DNA of 64,000 bases, taken from positions 248,001 to 312,000 of the forward strand of contig NZ_BAABKM010000001.1 of the NCBI RefSeq assembly GCF_039543825.1, written 5' to 3'. This document shows, piece after piece, positions 7,455 to 15,992 of this stretch (within the stretch, counting starts at the first letter, position 1; every line of letters begins with the position of its first letter). The translations under genes and the position numbers were made by a program. Below the pieces are notes generated by a model, which saw nothing but the letters and a program-made list of their open reading frames with translations, was not told the origin of the DNA and did not search any database. This DNA is from Nocardioides conyzicola (lineage in GTDB: Bacteria; Actinomycetota; Actinomycetes; Propionibacteriales; Nocardioidaceae).

Positions 7455-9041
7455 TCAGACCAGGTCGACGGCGCGCACCGAGTCGGCCTCGATGGCGTGC
7501 TGCAGGTCCGCGAGCACGTCGGCGGGGATGGCGGAGTCGACGGAGAGCGCGACCAGCGCCTGGCCGCCCTTGCTGTCGCGGGAGACCTGCATGCCGGCGA
7601 TGTTGATGCCCGCCTCGCCGAGGATGCCGCCGACGGTGCCGACCATGCCCGGGCGGTCGCCGTACGTGAGGAAGGCGAGGTGCTCCGTGGGCTCGAGGTC
7701 GACGTCGTACCCGTTGAGCTCGACCAGGCGCTCGCGCTGGTTGATGCCGACGAGGGTGCCGCTGACGGAGACCTGGGAGCCGTCGGCGAGGGTGCCGCGG
7801 ATCGTGATCAGGTTGCGGTGGTCGGGGCTCTCGGGGTCGATGACCAGGCGCACCGCCATGCCACGCTCGGCGGCGAGGAGCGGGGCGTTCACGTAGGAGA
7901 CCTGGTCCTCGACGATGTCGGCGAAGATGCCCTTGAGGGCCGCGAGCTCGAGCACCTTGACGTCGTAGTCGGTGATCTCGCCGCGCACCTCGACGTCGAC
8001 CTGCTGGGCGACCTCGCCCGCGAGGCCGGTGAAGACCCGGCCGAGCTTCTCGGTGAGCGGGATGCCGGGACGCACGTCCTCGGCGATCACGCCGCCCTGC
8101 ACGTTGACGGCGTCCGGGACCAGCTCGCCCGACAGCGCGAGCCGCACCGAGCGGGCGACCGAGATGCCGGCCTTCTCCTGCGCCTCGTCGGTCGAGGCGC
8201 CGAGGTGCGGCGTGGCGACGACGTTCTCGAGCTCGAAGAGCGGGCTGTCGGTGCAGGGCTCGGACGCGAAGACGTCGAGGCCGGCGGCCGCGACCCGGCC
8301 CTCCTTGAGGGCGGCGTACAGCGCGGGCTCGTCGACGATGCCGCCGCGGGCGGCGTTGACCAGCACCAGCGACGGCTTGACCTTGGCGAGCTGCTCGACG
8401 CCGACCAGGCCGACGGTCTCGGGAGTCTTGGGCAGGTGCACCGACATGAAGTCGGCCTCGGCGAGCAGGGTGTCGAGGTCGACCAGGCGCACGCCCATCT
8501 GGGCGGCGCGGCCGGCCTGGACGTAGGGGTCGTAGGCGATCACCTTCATGCCGAACGCCGAGAGGCGCTGGGCGACGAGGACGCCGATCCGGCCGAGGCC
8601 GACGATGCCGACGGTCTTCTCGTAGAGCTCGACGCCGGTGTAGCGCGAGCGCTTCCACTCACCGGCCTTGAGCGCGGCATGGGCGGGCGAGACGTGCCGC
8701 GCCGCGGCCAGCATCAGCGCGACGGCGAGCTCGGCGGCGGAGACGATGTTGGAGGTCGGCGCGTTGACGACCATGACGCCGGCCTGGGTCGCGGCCCGTA
8801 CGTCGACGTTGTCCAGCCCGACTCCCGCGCGGGCGACCACCTTGAGGCGGGTCGCGGCGGCCAGCGCCTCGGCGTCGACCTTGGTGGCCGAGCGGACCAG
8901 CAGGGCGTCGGCATCGACGATCGCCGCCAGCAGCTCTCCCCGGTCGGCGCCGTTGCAGTGGCGGATCTCGAAGTCCGGGCCGAGCGCCTCGACGGTGGCG
9001 GGGCTCAGCTCTTCGGCGATGAGTACGACGGGCATGCTCAC
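7455..9041 (-). CDS. serA: D-3-phosphoglycerate dehydrogenase, long form
   Basis: 528 residues, first step of phosphorylated serine synthesis: 3-phosphoglycerate to 3-phosphohydroxypyruvate with NAD. N-terminal substrate-binding domain; Rossmann fold with VGIVGLGRIGVLVAQRL (~residues 145-160); catalytic region NAARGGIVDEPALYAAL and the His of ATPHLGASTDEAQ. Residues ~320-450 are the allosteric substrate-binding domain, and the C-terminus (~455-528) is an ACT domain (DRPGMVGTVGGILGEAGINIA) that binds serine for feedback control. Length and domains match the actinobacterial type-I enzyme. It is monocistronic; a TAGAGT -10 candidate near 9118 would give a leader of about 70 nt. Confidence 0.97.
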   Translation of the reverse strand: MSMPVVLIAEELSPATVEALGPDFEIRHCNGADRGELLAAIVDADALLVRSATKVDAEALAAATRLKVVARAGVGLDNVDVRAATQAGVMVVNAPTSNIVSAAELAVALMLAAARHVSPAHAALKAGEWKRSRYTGVELYEKTVGIVGLGRIGVLVAQRLSAFGMKVIAYDPYVQAGRAAQMGVRLVDLDTLLAEADFMSVHLPKTPETVGLVGVEQLAKVKPSLVLVNAARGGIVDEPALYAALKEGRVAAAGLDVFASEPCTDSPLFELENVVATPHLGASTDEAQEKAGISVARSVRLALSGELVPDAVNVQGGVIAEDVRPGIPLTEKLGRVFTGLAGEVAQQVDVEVRGEITDYDVKVLELAALKGIFADIVEDQVSYVNAPLLAAERGMAVRLVIDPESPDHRNLITIRGTLADGSQVSVSGTLVGINQRERLVELNGYDVDLEPTEHLAFLTYGDRPGMVGTVGGILGEAGINIAGMQVSRDSKGGQALVALSVDSAIPADVLADLQHAIEADSVRAVDLV

Positions 9042-9213
9042 AGCTGTTCGTCCTAGCGGTGGTGCGGCTTCGGATGGCCGGTGACCGGCCGGGCACGACG
9101 CTGTGCTGTCCCGCGACTCTACCCCGCCGGTGTCGGGAAATGCGGTGGCGTCCGGCCGGGTCGGTGCCTACCCTGGCGAGGTCGTATCCCCTCCCCCCGG
9201 CAGGTCGCGTTGA

Positions 9214-9252
9214 AGCTCTGAGGTGCCGTCCGTCCACCACCTCTCAGGAGCT
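9214..9252 (+). promoter_or_regulatory. Hairpin sequestering the ribosome-binding site of the ABC-F gene
   Basis: AGCTCTGAGGTG at 9214-9225 pairs with CACCTCTCAGGAGCT at 9238-9252: five pairs, one bulged G, four pairs, a two-base bulge, then three pairs, closing a 12-nt loop. The Shine-Dalgarno AGGAG (9246-9250), 7 nt before the ATG at 9258, lies inside the stem. Opening this stem would be needed for efficient initiation. Confidence 0.5.
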
Positions 9253-9257
9253 CCGCC

Positions 9258-10790
9258 ATGCCCGCACCCACCTCAGTCATCGCCGCGTCCGGCCTCACCT
9301 TCGCCTGGCCCGACGGCACCCCGGTCCTCCGCGACCTCGACCTCCTCGTCTCCCCCGGCCGGTCGGGACTGGTCGGCGTCAACGGCGCCGGCAAGTCCAC
9401 CCTGCTGCGCCTCGTCGCCGGGAGCCTGACGCCCACGTCCGGGCACCTGGCCGTCAACGGCACGGTCGGCTACCTGCCGCAGGACCTCCACCTCGACGCG
9501 CAGCAACCAGTCGTCGACTTCCTGGGCATCGGCGCGGTGATCCGGGCGATCCAGGCCGTCGAGGGCGGCGCCACCGACCCTGAGCTGTACGACGTCATCG
9601 GCGACGACTGGGACGTCGAGGACCGGGCCGTCGCCGAGCTCGGCCGTCTCGGGCTCCCCCGCGACGTCATCGACCGGCGGCTCGGCCAGCTCTCCGGCGG
9701 CGAGGTCACCCAGCTCGGGCTGTCGCGGCTGCTGCTCCAGCGTCCCGACGTGCTCGTCCTCGACGAGCCCACCAACAACCTCGACGCCGACGCCCGGCAC
9801 CGGCTCTACGAGGTGGTCGAGGGCTGGACCCGGTCGCTGCTCGTGGTCAGCCACGACCGCGACCTGCTCGAGCGGATGGACCGGATCGGCGACCTGCGCG
9901 GCGGCTCGGTCCGCTGGTACGGCGGCGGCTACTCGTCGTACGCCGCCCAGGTCGCGGCCGAGCAGGAGGCCGCGGAGCACGCGGTCACCGCGGCGCGCTC
10001 CGACCTCCGCCGGCAGCGCAACGACCGCGCCGAGGCCGAGCGGCAGCTGGCCGGTCGACGCCGGCAGGCCAAGAAGGCCGAGGCCAGCGCCGGGCTCGGC
10101 AAGGCGCAGATCAACTACAAGCGCAACCGCGCCGAGGCGTCGGCGGCAGGCCTGCGCGGCGTGCACGACGCCCGGCTCGAGCAGGCCCGCGAACGCCTCG
10201 ACGCCGCCGAGTCCCGGCTGCGCGAGGACCGCGAGATCCGGGTCGACCTGCCCGGCACCGAGGTCCCGCGCGGTCGGGTCGTGCTCGAGAGCGACGACCT
10301 GGACATCAGCGGACCCGACCGGGTCGGGGTGGTCGGCCCCAACGGGTCCGGCAAGACGACGCTGCTGCACCGGCTGGTCGACCACGCCCAGGTCCCGGTG
10401 GCGCTGCTCCCCCAGCGCCTCGACCTGCTCGACGACGACGACACCGTGGTCGGCAACGTCGCCGGGCGGGCGCCCGGCGCGGACCCCAACACGGTGCGCG
10501 CCCGGCTCGCACGCTTCCTCTTCCGGGGCGGCGCGGCGGACCGGCTGGTGGGCGAGCTCTCGGGAGGCGAGCGCTTCCGCGCGACGCTGGCCGCGCTGCT
10601 GCTGGCCGATCCGCCGCCCCAGCTGCTGCTGCTCGACGAGCCGACCAACAACCTCGACTTCGCGTCGTACGACGCCCTGGTCTCGGCGCTGGAGTCCTAC
10701 CGGGGCGCGCTGGTCGTGGTCAGCCACGACCCGGCCTTCCTGGAGGACATCGGGGTCGAGCGCATCGTCGACCTGGCTGAGAGGGTGTGA
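9258..10790 (+). CDS. ABC-F family ATPase
   Basis: 510 residues, two ABC domains, no membrane segment. Domain 1: Walker [10 protein letters not shown], signature LSGGEVTQL, Walker [16 protein letters not shown]. The linker (~residues 230-325) is a charged coiled coil (the P-site tRNA interaction region). Domain 2: [40 protein letters not shown] proteins act on ribosomes; some relieve antibiotic or stalling arrest, others are housekeeping. Nothing in the sequence proves an antibiotic-resistance role, but the hairpin over its ribosome-binding site is compatible with drug- or stalling-responsive expression. It overlaps the next gene by 4 bp (GTGA). Confidence 0.93.
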   Translation: MPAPTSVIAASGLTFAWPDGTPVLRDLDLLVSPGRSGLVGVNGAGKSTLLRLVAGSLTPTSGHLAVNGTVGYLPQDLHLDAQQPVVDFLGIGAVIRAIQAVEGGATDPELYDVIGDDWDVEDRAVAELGRLGLPRDVIDRRLGQLSGGEVTQLGLSRLLLQRPDVLVLDEPTNNLDADARHRLYEVVEGWTRSLLVVSHDRDLLERMDRIGDLRGGSVRWYGGGYSSYAAQVAAEQEAAEHAVTAARSDLRRQRNDRAEAERQLAGRRRQAKKAEASAGLGKAQINYKRNRAEASAAGLRGVHDARLEQARERLDAAESRLREDREIRVDLPGTEVPRGRVVLESDDLDISGPDRVGVVGPNGSGKTTLLHRLVDHAQVPVALLPQRLDLLDDDDTVVGNVAGRAPGADPNTVRARLARFLFRGGAADRLVGELSGGERFRATLAALLLADPPPQLLLLDEPTNNLDFASYDALVSALESYRGALVVVSHDPAFLEDIGVERIVDLAERV

Positions 10791-11332
10791 GCGTGTACCT
10801 GGAGACCGAGCGACTGATCATCCGTCTGTGGCGCTACGACGAGGCCGACCGGCTGCTCGACCTGCTGAGCCGCCTCGAGGTCGTGAAGTGGCTCGGCGAC
10901 GGGCCGCCGCAGCCGATGAAGGACCTCGACGAGGCGCACGCCCGGATCGACCGCTACACCACGCGCGACAACCCGCCGCTGGGGATCTGGGCGATCGAGC
11001 GGCGGAGCGACGGCGTCGTCGTCGGCACCGCGCTCCTGGTGCACCTCCCCAACGACGACGACGGCGCCGTCGAGATCGGCTGGCACCTGCACCCCGACTC
11101 GTGGGGCCACGGCTACGCGACCGAGGCCGCGCGGGCCGTGCTGGCGCACGGGTTCGCGGGCGGGCTGTCCGAGATCATCGCGGTCAGCCACACCGACAAC
11201 CACCCGTCGCAGGCGGTGATGCGCCGGCTCGGCATGGAGGACCGGGGCATCGTCGAGCGGTGGTACGAGGGCGAGTCGGCGTACTTCGCGATCACCCGCG
11301 AGCAGTGGGCTGCTCAGGCGAAGAGCGACTGA
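10787..11332 (+). CDS. GNAT-family N-acetyltransferase (RimJ/RimL-like)
   Basis: 181 residues beginning [12 protein letters not shown], the usual opening of RimL-type acetyltransferases. The acetyl-CoA loop is recognisable in [15 protein letters not shown], followed by [18 protein letters not shown], the C-terminal GNAT motif. The target amine (protein N-terminus, spermidine or a drug) cannot be told. The GTG start at 10787 overlaps the ABC-F stop, so the two are translationally coupled. Its 3' end overlaps the convergent efeB by 19 bp. Confidence 0.88.
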   Translation: MSVYLETERLIIRLWRYDEADRLLDLLSRLEVVKWLGDGPPQPMKDLDEAHARIDRYTTRDNPPLGIWAIERRSDGVVVGTALLVHLPNDDDGAVEIGWHLHPDSWGHGYATEAARAVLAHGFAGGLSEIIAVSHTDNHPSQAVMRRLGMEDRGIVERWYEGESAYFAITREQWAAQAKSD

Positions 11333-12573
11333 CCGACGTACTCCCCCGGGCCGATGCCGGGAGGTACGGCGAACAGCGCGGAGCCGGTGACCTTGAGGTA
11401 CTCCATCATCGCGTCGTGCTTGGCCATCGTGTTCTGGATCGGGATGAAGTGCGTGTCCGGGTCCGTCACGTAGGCGATGAAGAACAGCCCGGCGTCCAGG
11501 CCGCCCAGCGGGTTGGACCCGTCGACGAAGTTGTAGCCGCGCCGCAGCATCCGGGCGCCATTGTTGAAGTCGGGGTGGACCAGCCGGACGTGCGCGTCCT
11601 CGGCGATGACCGGGCCGGTGCTGCCCGGCATGTCGAAGTCGGGCTCGGTGAACTCGGTGCCGCCGGACAGCGGGGCGCCGGTGTCCTTGGTGCGGCCGAT
11701 GAAGTCCTCCTGGTCGCCCAGTGACTGCCGGTCCCAGATCTCGATATGCATGTTGATCCGGCGCGCGACCAGGTAGGAGCCGCCCGCCAGCCAGTCGGCC
11801 TGGGCGTCCGCTCCCGGAGCGACCCAGACGTGCTTCTCGACGTCCTTCTTCTCCTGGGACTTGATGTTGGCCGTGCCGTCCTTGAAGCCGAAGAGGTTGC
11901 GCGGCGTCGACTGCGCGGTCGAGGTCGTCGAGGTCCGGCCGAAGCCGAGCTGCGACCACCGGACGGCGACCGTGCCGAAGCCGATCCGGGCCAGGTTGCG
12001 GATCGCGTGCACCGCGACCTGCGGGTCGTCGGCACACGCCTGCACGCAGAGGTCGCCGTACGACTTGTCGGGATCGAGCACGTCGGCCGGGAAGTGCGGC
12101 AGCGTGCGCAGCGCCTTCGGCTGCCGGTCGGCGAGGCCGAACCGGTCCTTGCCGTCGTCGTCGCGGAAGAGCGTGGGCCCGAAGCCGAACGTGATCGTCA
12201 GACCGCCGGCGTCCAGCCCGATCGCCTCGCCGGTGTCGTCGGGCGGGAGGTTGATCGAGCCCTGGGTCGGGCCGATCTCGCCCGCGGGCAGGCCGCGGGT
12301 CATCCGGTCGGCGGCCGCGGTCCAGGCCGTCAGCAGGGCGATCAGCTCGTCGCGGGAGTCGGTGGTGACGTCGAACGCGGCGAAGTGCAGGCGGTCCTGG
12401 GCGGGGGTGGTGATGCCGGCCTGGTGGGCGCCGCGGAACGCGTACTCCACGCGGGCGTCCGGGTGCGGCGCACCGTCCGCGGCGGTCGAGCGACCGGCGG
12501 CGTACGCACCCGCGGCGAGGCCGGCGGCGGCAACGCCACCGCCGACCAGTCCGCGTCGGGAGACTCCGGTCAG
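11314..12573 (-). CDS. efeB: Deferrochelatase/DyP-type peroxidase of the Efe iron-uptake system
   Basis: Tat-exported haem peroxidase that acts with EfeU and EfeO. The twin-arginine signal is SRRGLVGGGVAAAGLAAG followed by AYA. DyP hallmarks include LFGFKDGTANI and a C-terminal GLFFIAYVTDPDTHFIPIQ. The family takes iron from haem or oxidises Fe(II) outside the membrane. The frame has no ATG, GTG or TTG near the signal peptide; the best start is CTG at 12573, whose CTGA overlaps the efeO stop as ATGA would. A longer open frame back to 12831 merely overlaps efeO. From CTG it would be 419 residues. Confidence 0.9.
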   Translation of the reverse strand: MTGVSRRGLVGGGVAAAGLAAGAYAAGRSTAADGAPHPDARVEYAFRGAHQAGITTPAQDRLHFAAFDVTTDSRDELIALLTAWTAAADRMTRGLPAGEIGPTQGSINLPPDDTGEAIGLDAGGLTITFGFGPTLFRDDDGKDRFGLADRQPKALRTLPHFPADVLDPDKSYGDLCVQACADDPQVAVHAIRNLARIGFGTVAVRWSQLGFGRTSTTSTAQSTPRNLFGFKDGTANIKSQEKKDVEKHVWVAPGADAQADWLAGGSYLVARRINMHIEIWDRQSLGDQEDFIGRTKDTGAPLSGGTEFTEPDFDMPGSTGPVIAEDAHVRLVHPDFNNGARMLRRGYNFVDGSNPLGGLDAGLFFIAYVTDPDTHFIPIQNTMAKHDAMMEYLKVTGSALFAVPPGIGPGEYVGQSLFA

Positions 12574-13736
12574 GACAGCACCGCCGCGGTGAGCTGCGAC
12601 AACGGCTCGGAGAGCGCGTTGACGGCGTTGGCCAGGTCCTGGACCTCGTCCGGCGTCAGGTCGTCGTAGAACGTGAAGCCGGTCGCGGTCTTCTGCGCGT
12701 CGAGCAGCTTCTGCAGGTCGGCGAAGCGGGTGGTCAGCGTCTTCGCGAGCGCCGGGTTGGTCTGCTCGACGATCGGCTTGAGGCCCTCGAAGCCCACGCG
12801 GGCACCGTCGACGTTGGCCTGGAAGTCCCACAGGTCGGTGTGCGACCAGTACTCCTCCTCGCCGGTGACCTTGCCCGAGGCGACCTCCTCGAGCAGGCCG
12901 CGGGAGCCGTTCGCGATCTGGTCGACGGTGTAGTCGAGGCCCTGGACGCGCGTGTCGAGGGTGGTGATGTTCTTCATCAGGTCATCAGCGTAGGTCGCGC
13001 GCTGCTGGGGCGTGAGCGGGGTGTAGTTCTTCGCCAGCTCGGGCCAGAGGTCCTTCTCGATCCGGTGCCAGCCGGTCCACTTCTCGCCGGGCTCGAGGTC
13101 GGCCTCGCGCGCGTCGGTCTTCGGGTCGAGGTCACCGAAGGACTCGGCCACGGTCTCGATCCGCTCCCAGTGGGTGCGGGCCTCGGGGTAGAGCGTGCGA
13201 GCGGCGTCGTCGTCGCCGGCCTTGTAGAGCTTGACGAACTCCTGCGTCTTGGCCACCAGCTGGTCGGACTGGTCCTGGACGTACGCCGAGTAGTTGGCCA
13301 GCGCGGTGTCGACCAGCTGCTGGTCGTCGGCGGAGACGGTCGGCTCGTCGCCGGACTTGGTGACGGTGAAGTCGGCCCGGATGCCGTCGCCCTTCATGCC
13401 CGGCTTGCAGGCGGTGAAGTAGGTGCCGGCCGGCGCGTTGACGACCAGCTGGCGGGAGAGCTGGGGGCCGACGTTCTCGACCTCGGCGACGATCCGCAGG
13501 CCGTCGTCGCCGAGCAGGTAGAACTCCGTGACCTGCGAGCCGTCGTTGGTGACGTTGAACGTGACCGTCCCGGCCGGCACCTTGGCGGTCGAGACCTTGC
13601 ACTCGTCGTCGGTCGACGTGACCGAGACCGAGCGTCCGTCGGCGGACTTGCCGCCGTCGTCCTTGGCGTTCTCGGTGCAGGCGGCGAAGAACGGCGTGGT
13701 GACCAGCAGTGCGGCCACGAGCAAGGGCTTGCGCAT
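12570..13736 (-). CDS. efeO: Iron uptake system component EfeO (cupredoxin plus M75 domain)
   Basis: 388 residues. It has a lipoprotein-type signal with lipobox FFAAC (Cys ~21), so it is anchored outside the membrane. Residues ~40-130 form a cupredoxin-like domain (GTVTFNVTNDGSQVTEFYLL) that can oxidise or bind iron. Residues ~150-388 form the imelysin-like M75 domain with the metal-site motif HWERIE. It passes ferric iron to EfeU. The ATG at 13736 is 26 nt downstream of the efeU stop. Confidence 0.94.
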   Translation of the reverse strand: MRKPLLVAALLVTTPFFAACTENAKDDGGKSADGRSVSVTSTDDECKVSTAKVPAGTVTFNVTNDGSQVTEFYLLGDDGLRIVAEVENVGPQLSRQLVVNAPAGTYFTACKPGMKGDGIRADFTVTKSGDEPTVSADDQQLVDTALANYSAYVQDQSDQLVAKTQEFVKLYKAGDDDAARTLYPEARTHWERIETVAESFGDLDPKTDAREADLEPGEKWTGWHRIEKDLWPELAKNYTPLTPQQRATYADDLMKNITTLDTRVQGLDYTVDQIANGSRGLLEEVASGKVTGEEEYWSHTDLWDFQANVDGARVGFEGLKPIVEQTNPALAKTLTTRFADLQKLLDAQKTATGFTFYDDLTPDEVQDLANAVNALSEPLSQLTAAVLS

Positions 13737-13762
13737 CGGAGTCTCAGTTCCTTCGGGACGGG

Positions 13763-14611
13763 TCAGCTGTGGACGGGGGCAGGGGCAGGAGGAGAGGTAC
13801 GCCGGCGGGCGCCGCGGACGAAGAGGAACATCACCGGCACGACGTACAGGACCCAGACGGTCGCCTCGAGGACGGTGGTGGCCGGCGAGAAGTTGAAGAT
13901 GCCCTTGAGCAGGGTGGCGTACCAGGTCGTGGGATCGATCGTGTCCGAGACGTCCCACGCGAGGCGGTGGAGCCCGGGCAGGACACCGGCCTCCTGGAGG
14001 TCGTGGACGCCGTACGACAGGACGCCGCCGGCGACCAGGATCAAGAAGCCGCCGGTCCAGGTGAAGAACGTGCTCAGGTTGATCGAGATGGCGCCGCGGT
14101 AGAGCAGGTAGGCCAGCACCACGGCGGTGACGATGCCGAGCGCGGCGCCCACCAGCGGCTGCCAGGTCGAGTCGGTGTCGCGGGAGACCGCCTCGGTGGC
14201 GGACCAGAGGAAGAGGGCCGTCTCGAGGCCCTCCCGACCGACGGCGAAGATCGCGACCAGCACGAGACCCCACCAGGGTCCTTCGGCGGCGTCGTCGATC
14301 TGGCCACGCAGCTCGCCGCTCAGCGAGCGGGCCGCGCGCGCCATCCAGAAGATCATCCAGGTGACGAAGACGACCGCGACGATCGACAGGGTGCCGCCGA
14401 TCGTCTCCTGCGCCTCGAACGTCAGCCCGCGCGGACCGTAGAAGAGCGCGAACCCGAACCCGAGCGAGACCAGCACGGCGATCGCGACGCCGAACCAGAT
14501 CCGCGGCAGCAGGCCGCGGCGCTTCGTCTTGACCAGGTAGGCGACCAGGATGCTGACCACCAGGGCAGCCTCGAGGCCCTCGCGCAGGCCGATCAGGTAG
14601 TTCGCAAGCAC
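13763..14611 (-). CDS. efeU: Iron permease EfeU (FTR1/OFeT family)
   Basis: 282 residues with about seven membrane helices. It carries two copies of the REGLE iron-binding motif: REGLEAALVV at residues 10-19 and GREGLETALFLW in the fourth helix, the diagnostic pair of Ftr1/EfeU permeases. First gene of efeUOB. The GTG start at 14611 has no strong ribosome-binding site; a TAGCAT hexamer at 14620-14625 puts the probable transcription start close to the GTG. Two iron-box-like sites directly upstream point to DtxR/IdeR control. Confidence 0.95.
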   Translation of the reverse strand: MLANYLIGLREGLEAALVVSILVAYLVKTKRRGLLPRIWFGVAIAVLVSLGFGFALFYGPRGLTFEAQETIGGTLSIVAVVFVTWMIFWMARAARSLSGELRGQIDDAAEGPWWGLVLVAIFAVGREGLETALFLWSATEAVSRDTDSTWQPLVGAALGIVTAVVLAYLLYRGAISINLSTFFTWTGGFLILVAGGVLSYGVHDLQEAGVLPGLHRLAWDVSDTIDPTTWYATLLKGIFNFSPATTVLEATVWVLYVVPVMFLFVRGARRRTSPPAPAPVHS

Positions 14612-14636
14612 AAGCCGCGATGCTACGCCTGCTTTA

Positions 14637-14670
14637 TTAGGTTTGCCTAAGCAACGTGAGGCTTACCTCA
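14637..14670. promoter_or_regulatory. Two iron-box-like palindromes upstream of efeUOB
   Basis: TTAGGTTTGCCTAA (14637-14650) and TGAGGCTTACCTCA (14657-14670; arms extend to GTGAGG/CCTCAC at 14656-14671) are 20 bp apart centre to centre. Both resemble the DtxR/IdeR iron box (TTAGGTTAGSCTAACCTAA); the first matches about 14 of 19 positions. They lie 12-45 bp upstream of the -10 candidate of efeU, where an iron-loaded repressor would block RNA polymerase. Confidence 0.65.
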
Positions 14671-14677
14671 CCCGAGG

Positions 14678-15385
14678 TCAGATCGCGCAGCCGTCGGGGC
14701 CGCACGCGTCAGCGTCGCCGCCGGCCATCTGGAGCGTCGGGTGTGACGCGGTCCACGCCTGGTCGAGGACCTGGCTGAAGACCTCGGCCGGCTGGGCGCC
14801 GGAGACGCCGTACGCCTGGTCGACGACGAAGAACGGCACGCCCGTCGCGCCGTACGCGCGGGCCTGGGCGATGTCGGCCGCGACCGCGTCGGCGTACTCG
14901 TCGCTCGCAAGGACCTCGCGGACGCGGGCCTCGTCGAGGCCGACGCTCGTCGCGGTGGCGGTGAGGACGTCGTGGTCGCCGACGTCGGCGGCGCCCTCGA
15001 AGTACGCCGAGAGCAGCGCCTCCTTGAGCTGGCGCTGGAGCGCCGGGCCACCGGTGCCGAGGGCCAGGTGGAGGAGGCGGTGGGCGTCGATGGTGTTGGT
15101 GTGCACGGTGTCGAAGAGCCGCATGGCCAGGCCCTCCTCGGCCGCGACGTCGATCAGCTGCTGCTGCATCTGGCGCATCTCGGCCTCGGGGCGCCCGTAC
15201 TTGCGCGCGATCACGCCGGTGCTCAGCTCGTGGCCGTGGTGCGGCGCGGTCGGATCCAGCTCGAAGGAGCGGTAGACCACCTCGACCTCGTCGGCGTGCG
15301 GGAACGTGGACAGGGCCGTCTCGAGACGACGCTTGCCGACGAAGCACCACGGGCAGACGACGTCACTCCAGATCTCGATCTTCAC
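14678..15385 (-). CDS. DsbA-family oxidoreductase (FrnE-like)
   Basis: 235 residues with a thioredoxin fold. The N-terminal active site is VCPWCFVGKRRL (CxxC at residues ~11-14). The insertion is all-helical, the cis-Pro region is GATGVPFFVVDQAYGVSGAQ, and the C-terminus ends in a Cys-rich tail (ACGPDGCAI). These features fit the FrnE/2-hydroxychromene-2-carboxylate isomerase-like branch. With no signal peptide it is cytosolic and probably handles disulfides or thiol adducts. The GTG start at 15385 gives the correct family N-terminus (KIEIWSDVVCPWC). Confidence 0.92.
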   Translation of the reverse strand: MKIEIWSDVVCPWCFVGKRRLETALSTFPHADEVEVVYRSFELDPTAPHHGHELSTGVIARKYGRPEAEMRQMQQQLIDVAAEEGLAMRLFDTVHTNTIDAHRLLHLALGTGGPALQRQLKEALLSAYFEGAADVGDHDVLTATATSVGLDEARVREVLASDEYADAVAADIAQARAYGATGVPFFVVDQAYGVSGAQPAEVFSQVLDQAWTASHPTLQMAGGDADACGPDGCAI

Positions 15386-15488
15386 GTCGGCTGAACGTCG
15401 AGCGGAGCGGTGATTTTCCTGCCTCCGCGTGTGACACCGGTATCGGTGCCGGACGTTTCCTAGTGTGAGGTCACACGAGGGAGACCAG

Positions 15489-15992
15489 GTGGACGTCGCG
15501 GAGTTCGAGGCGTGCTGGCACGCGCACCTCCGCCGCGTCAGCGCGTACGCCGAGCGGCACGTCGGGCGCGATGCGTCGTACGACGTCGCCGCCTCGACGT
15601 TCCTGACCGCGTGGCGGACGTGGGACGCGGTGCCCGCCGAGCCGTTGCCGTGGCTGATCGCCGTGGCGCGCGGGCACGTCCGCAACCACCTCCGCTCGCA
15701 CCGACGCCGGGCGGGCCTCGAGCAGCGGCTCCGCCTCCTCGACGACGCGACCCCGTCCGCGACCGACGCCGGCACGACGGCGGCCGAGCGCTCGGACGCC
15801 CTCGCCGTACTCGCTGCGATGCCGGACGGCGAGCGCGAGGCGCTGCTGCTCGTCGCGTGGGAGGGCCTCACGACCGAGCAGGCCGCCGAGGTGCTGGGCT
15901 GCCGTCCCGGCACCCTGCGGATGCGCCTGCACCGGGCCCGAGCCCGCATCGAGGCCACCACCCCTCTCCCCCTGATCAGGAGCACCCCATGA
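15489..15992 (+). CDS. Sigma-70-like (ECF-type) RNA polymerase sigma factor
   Basis: About 167 residues. Region 2 resembles FEACWHAHLRRVSAYAERHV and ends in FLTAWRTWDAVP; region 4 is EGLTTEQAAEVLGCRPGTLRMRLHRARARI, a typical HTH. I chose the GTG at 15489 because GAGGGAG precedes it and because TAGTGT at 15461-15466 looks like the -10, which makes the upstream GTG at 15465 impossible. The sigma stop overlaps the next ATG by 4 bp, so the next gene probably encodes its membrane partner. The target regulon is unknown. Confidence 0.82.
   Translation: MDVAEFEACWHAHLRRVSAYAERHVGRDASYDVAASTFLTAWRTWDAVPAEPLPWLIAVARGHVRNHLRSHRRRAGLEQRLRLLDDATPSATDAGTTAAERSDALAVLAAMPDGEREALLLVAWEGLTTEQAAEVLGCRPGTLRMRLHRARARIEATTPLPLIRSTP

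Noticed and set aside
15465..15489. Upstream GTG starts for the sigma factor
   Set aside because: They overlap the TAGTGT -10 box, so they would not be transcribed.
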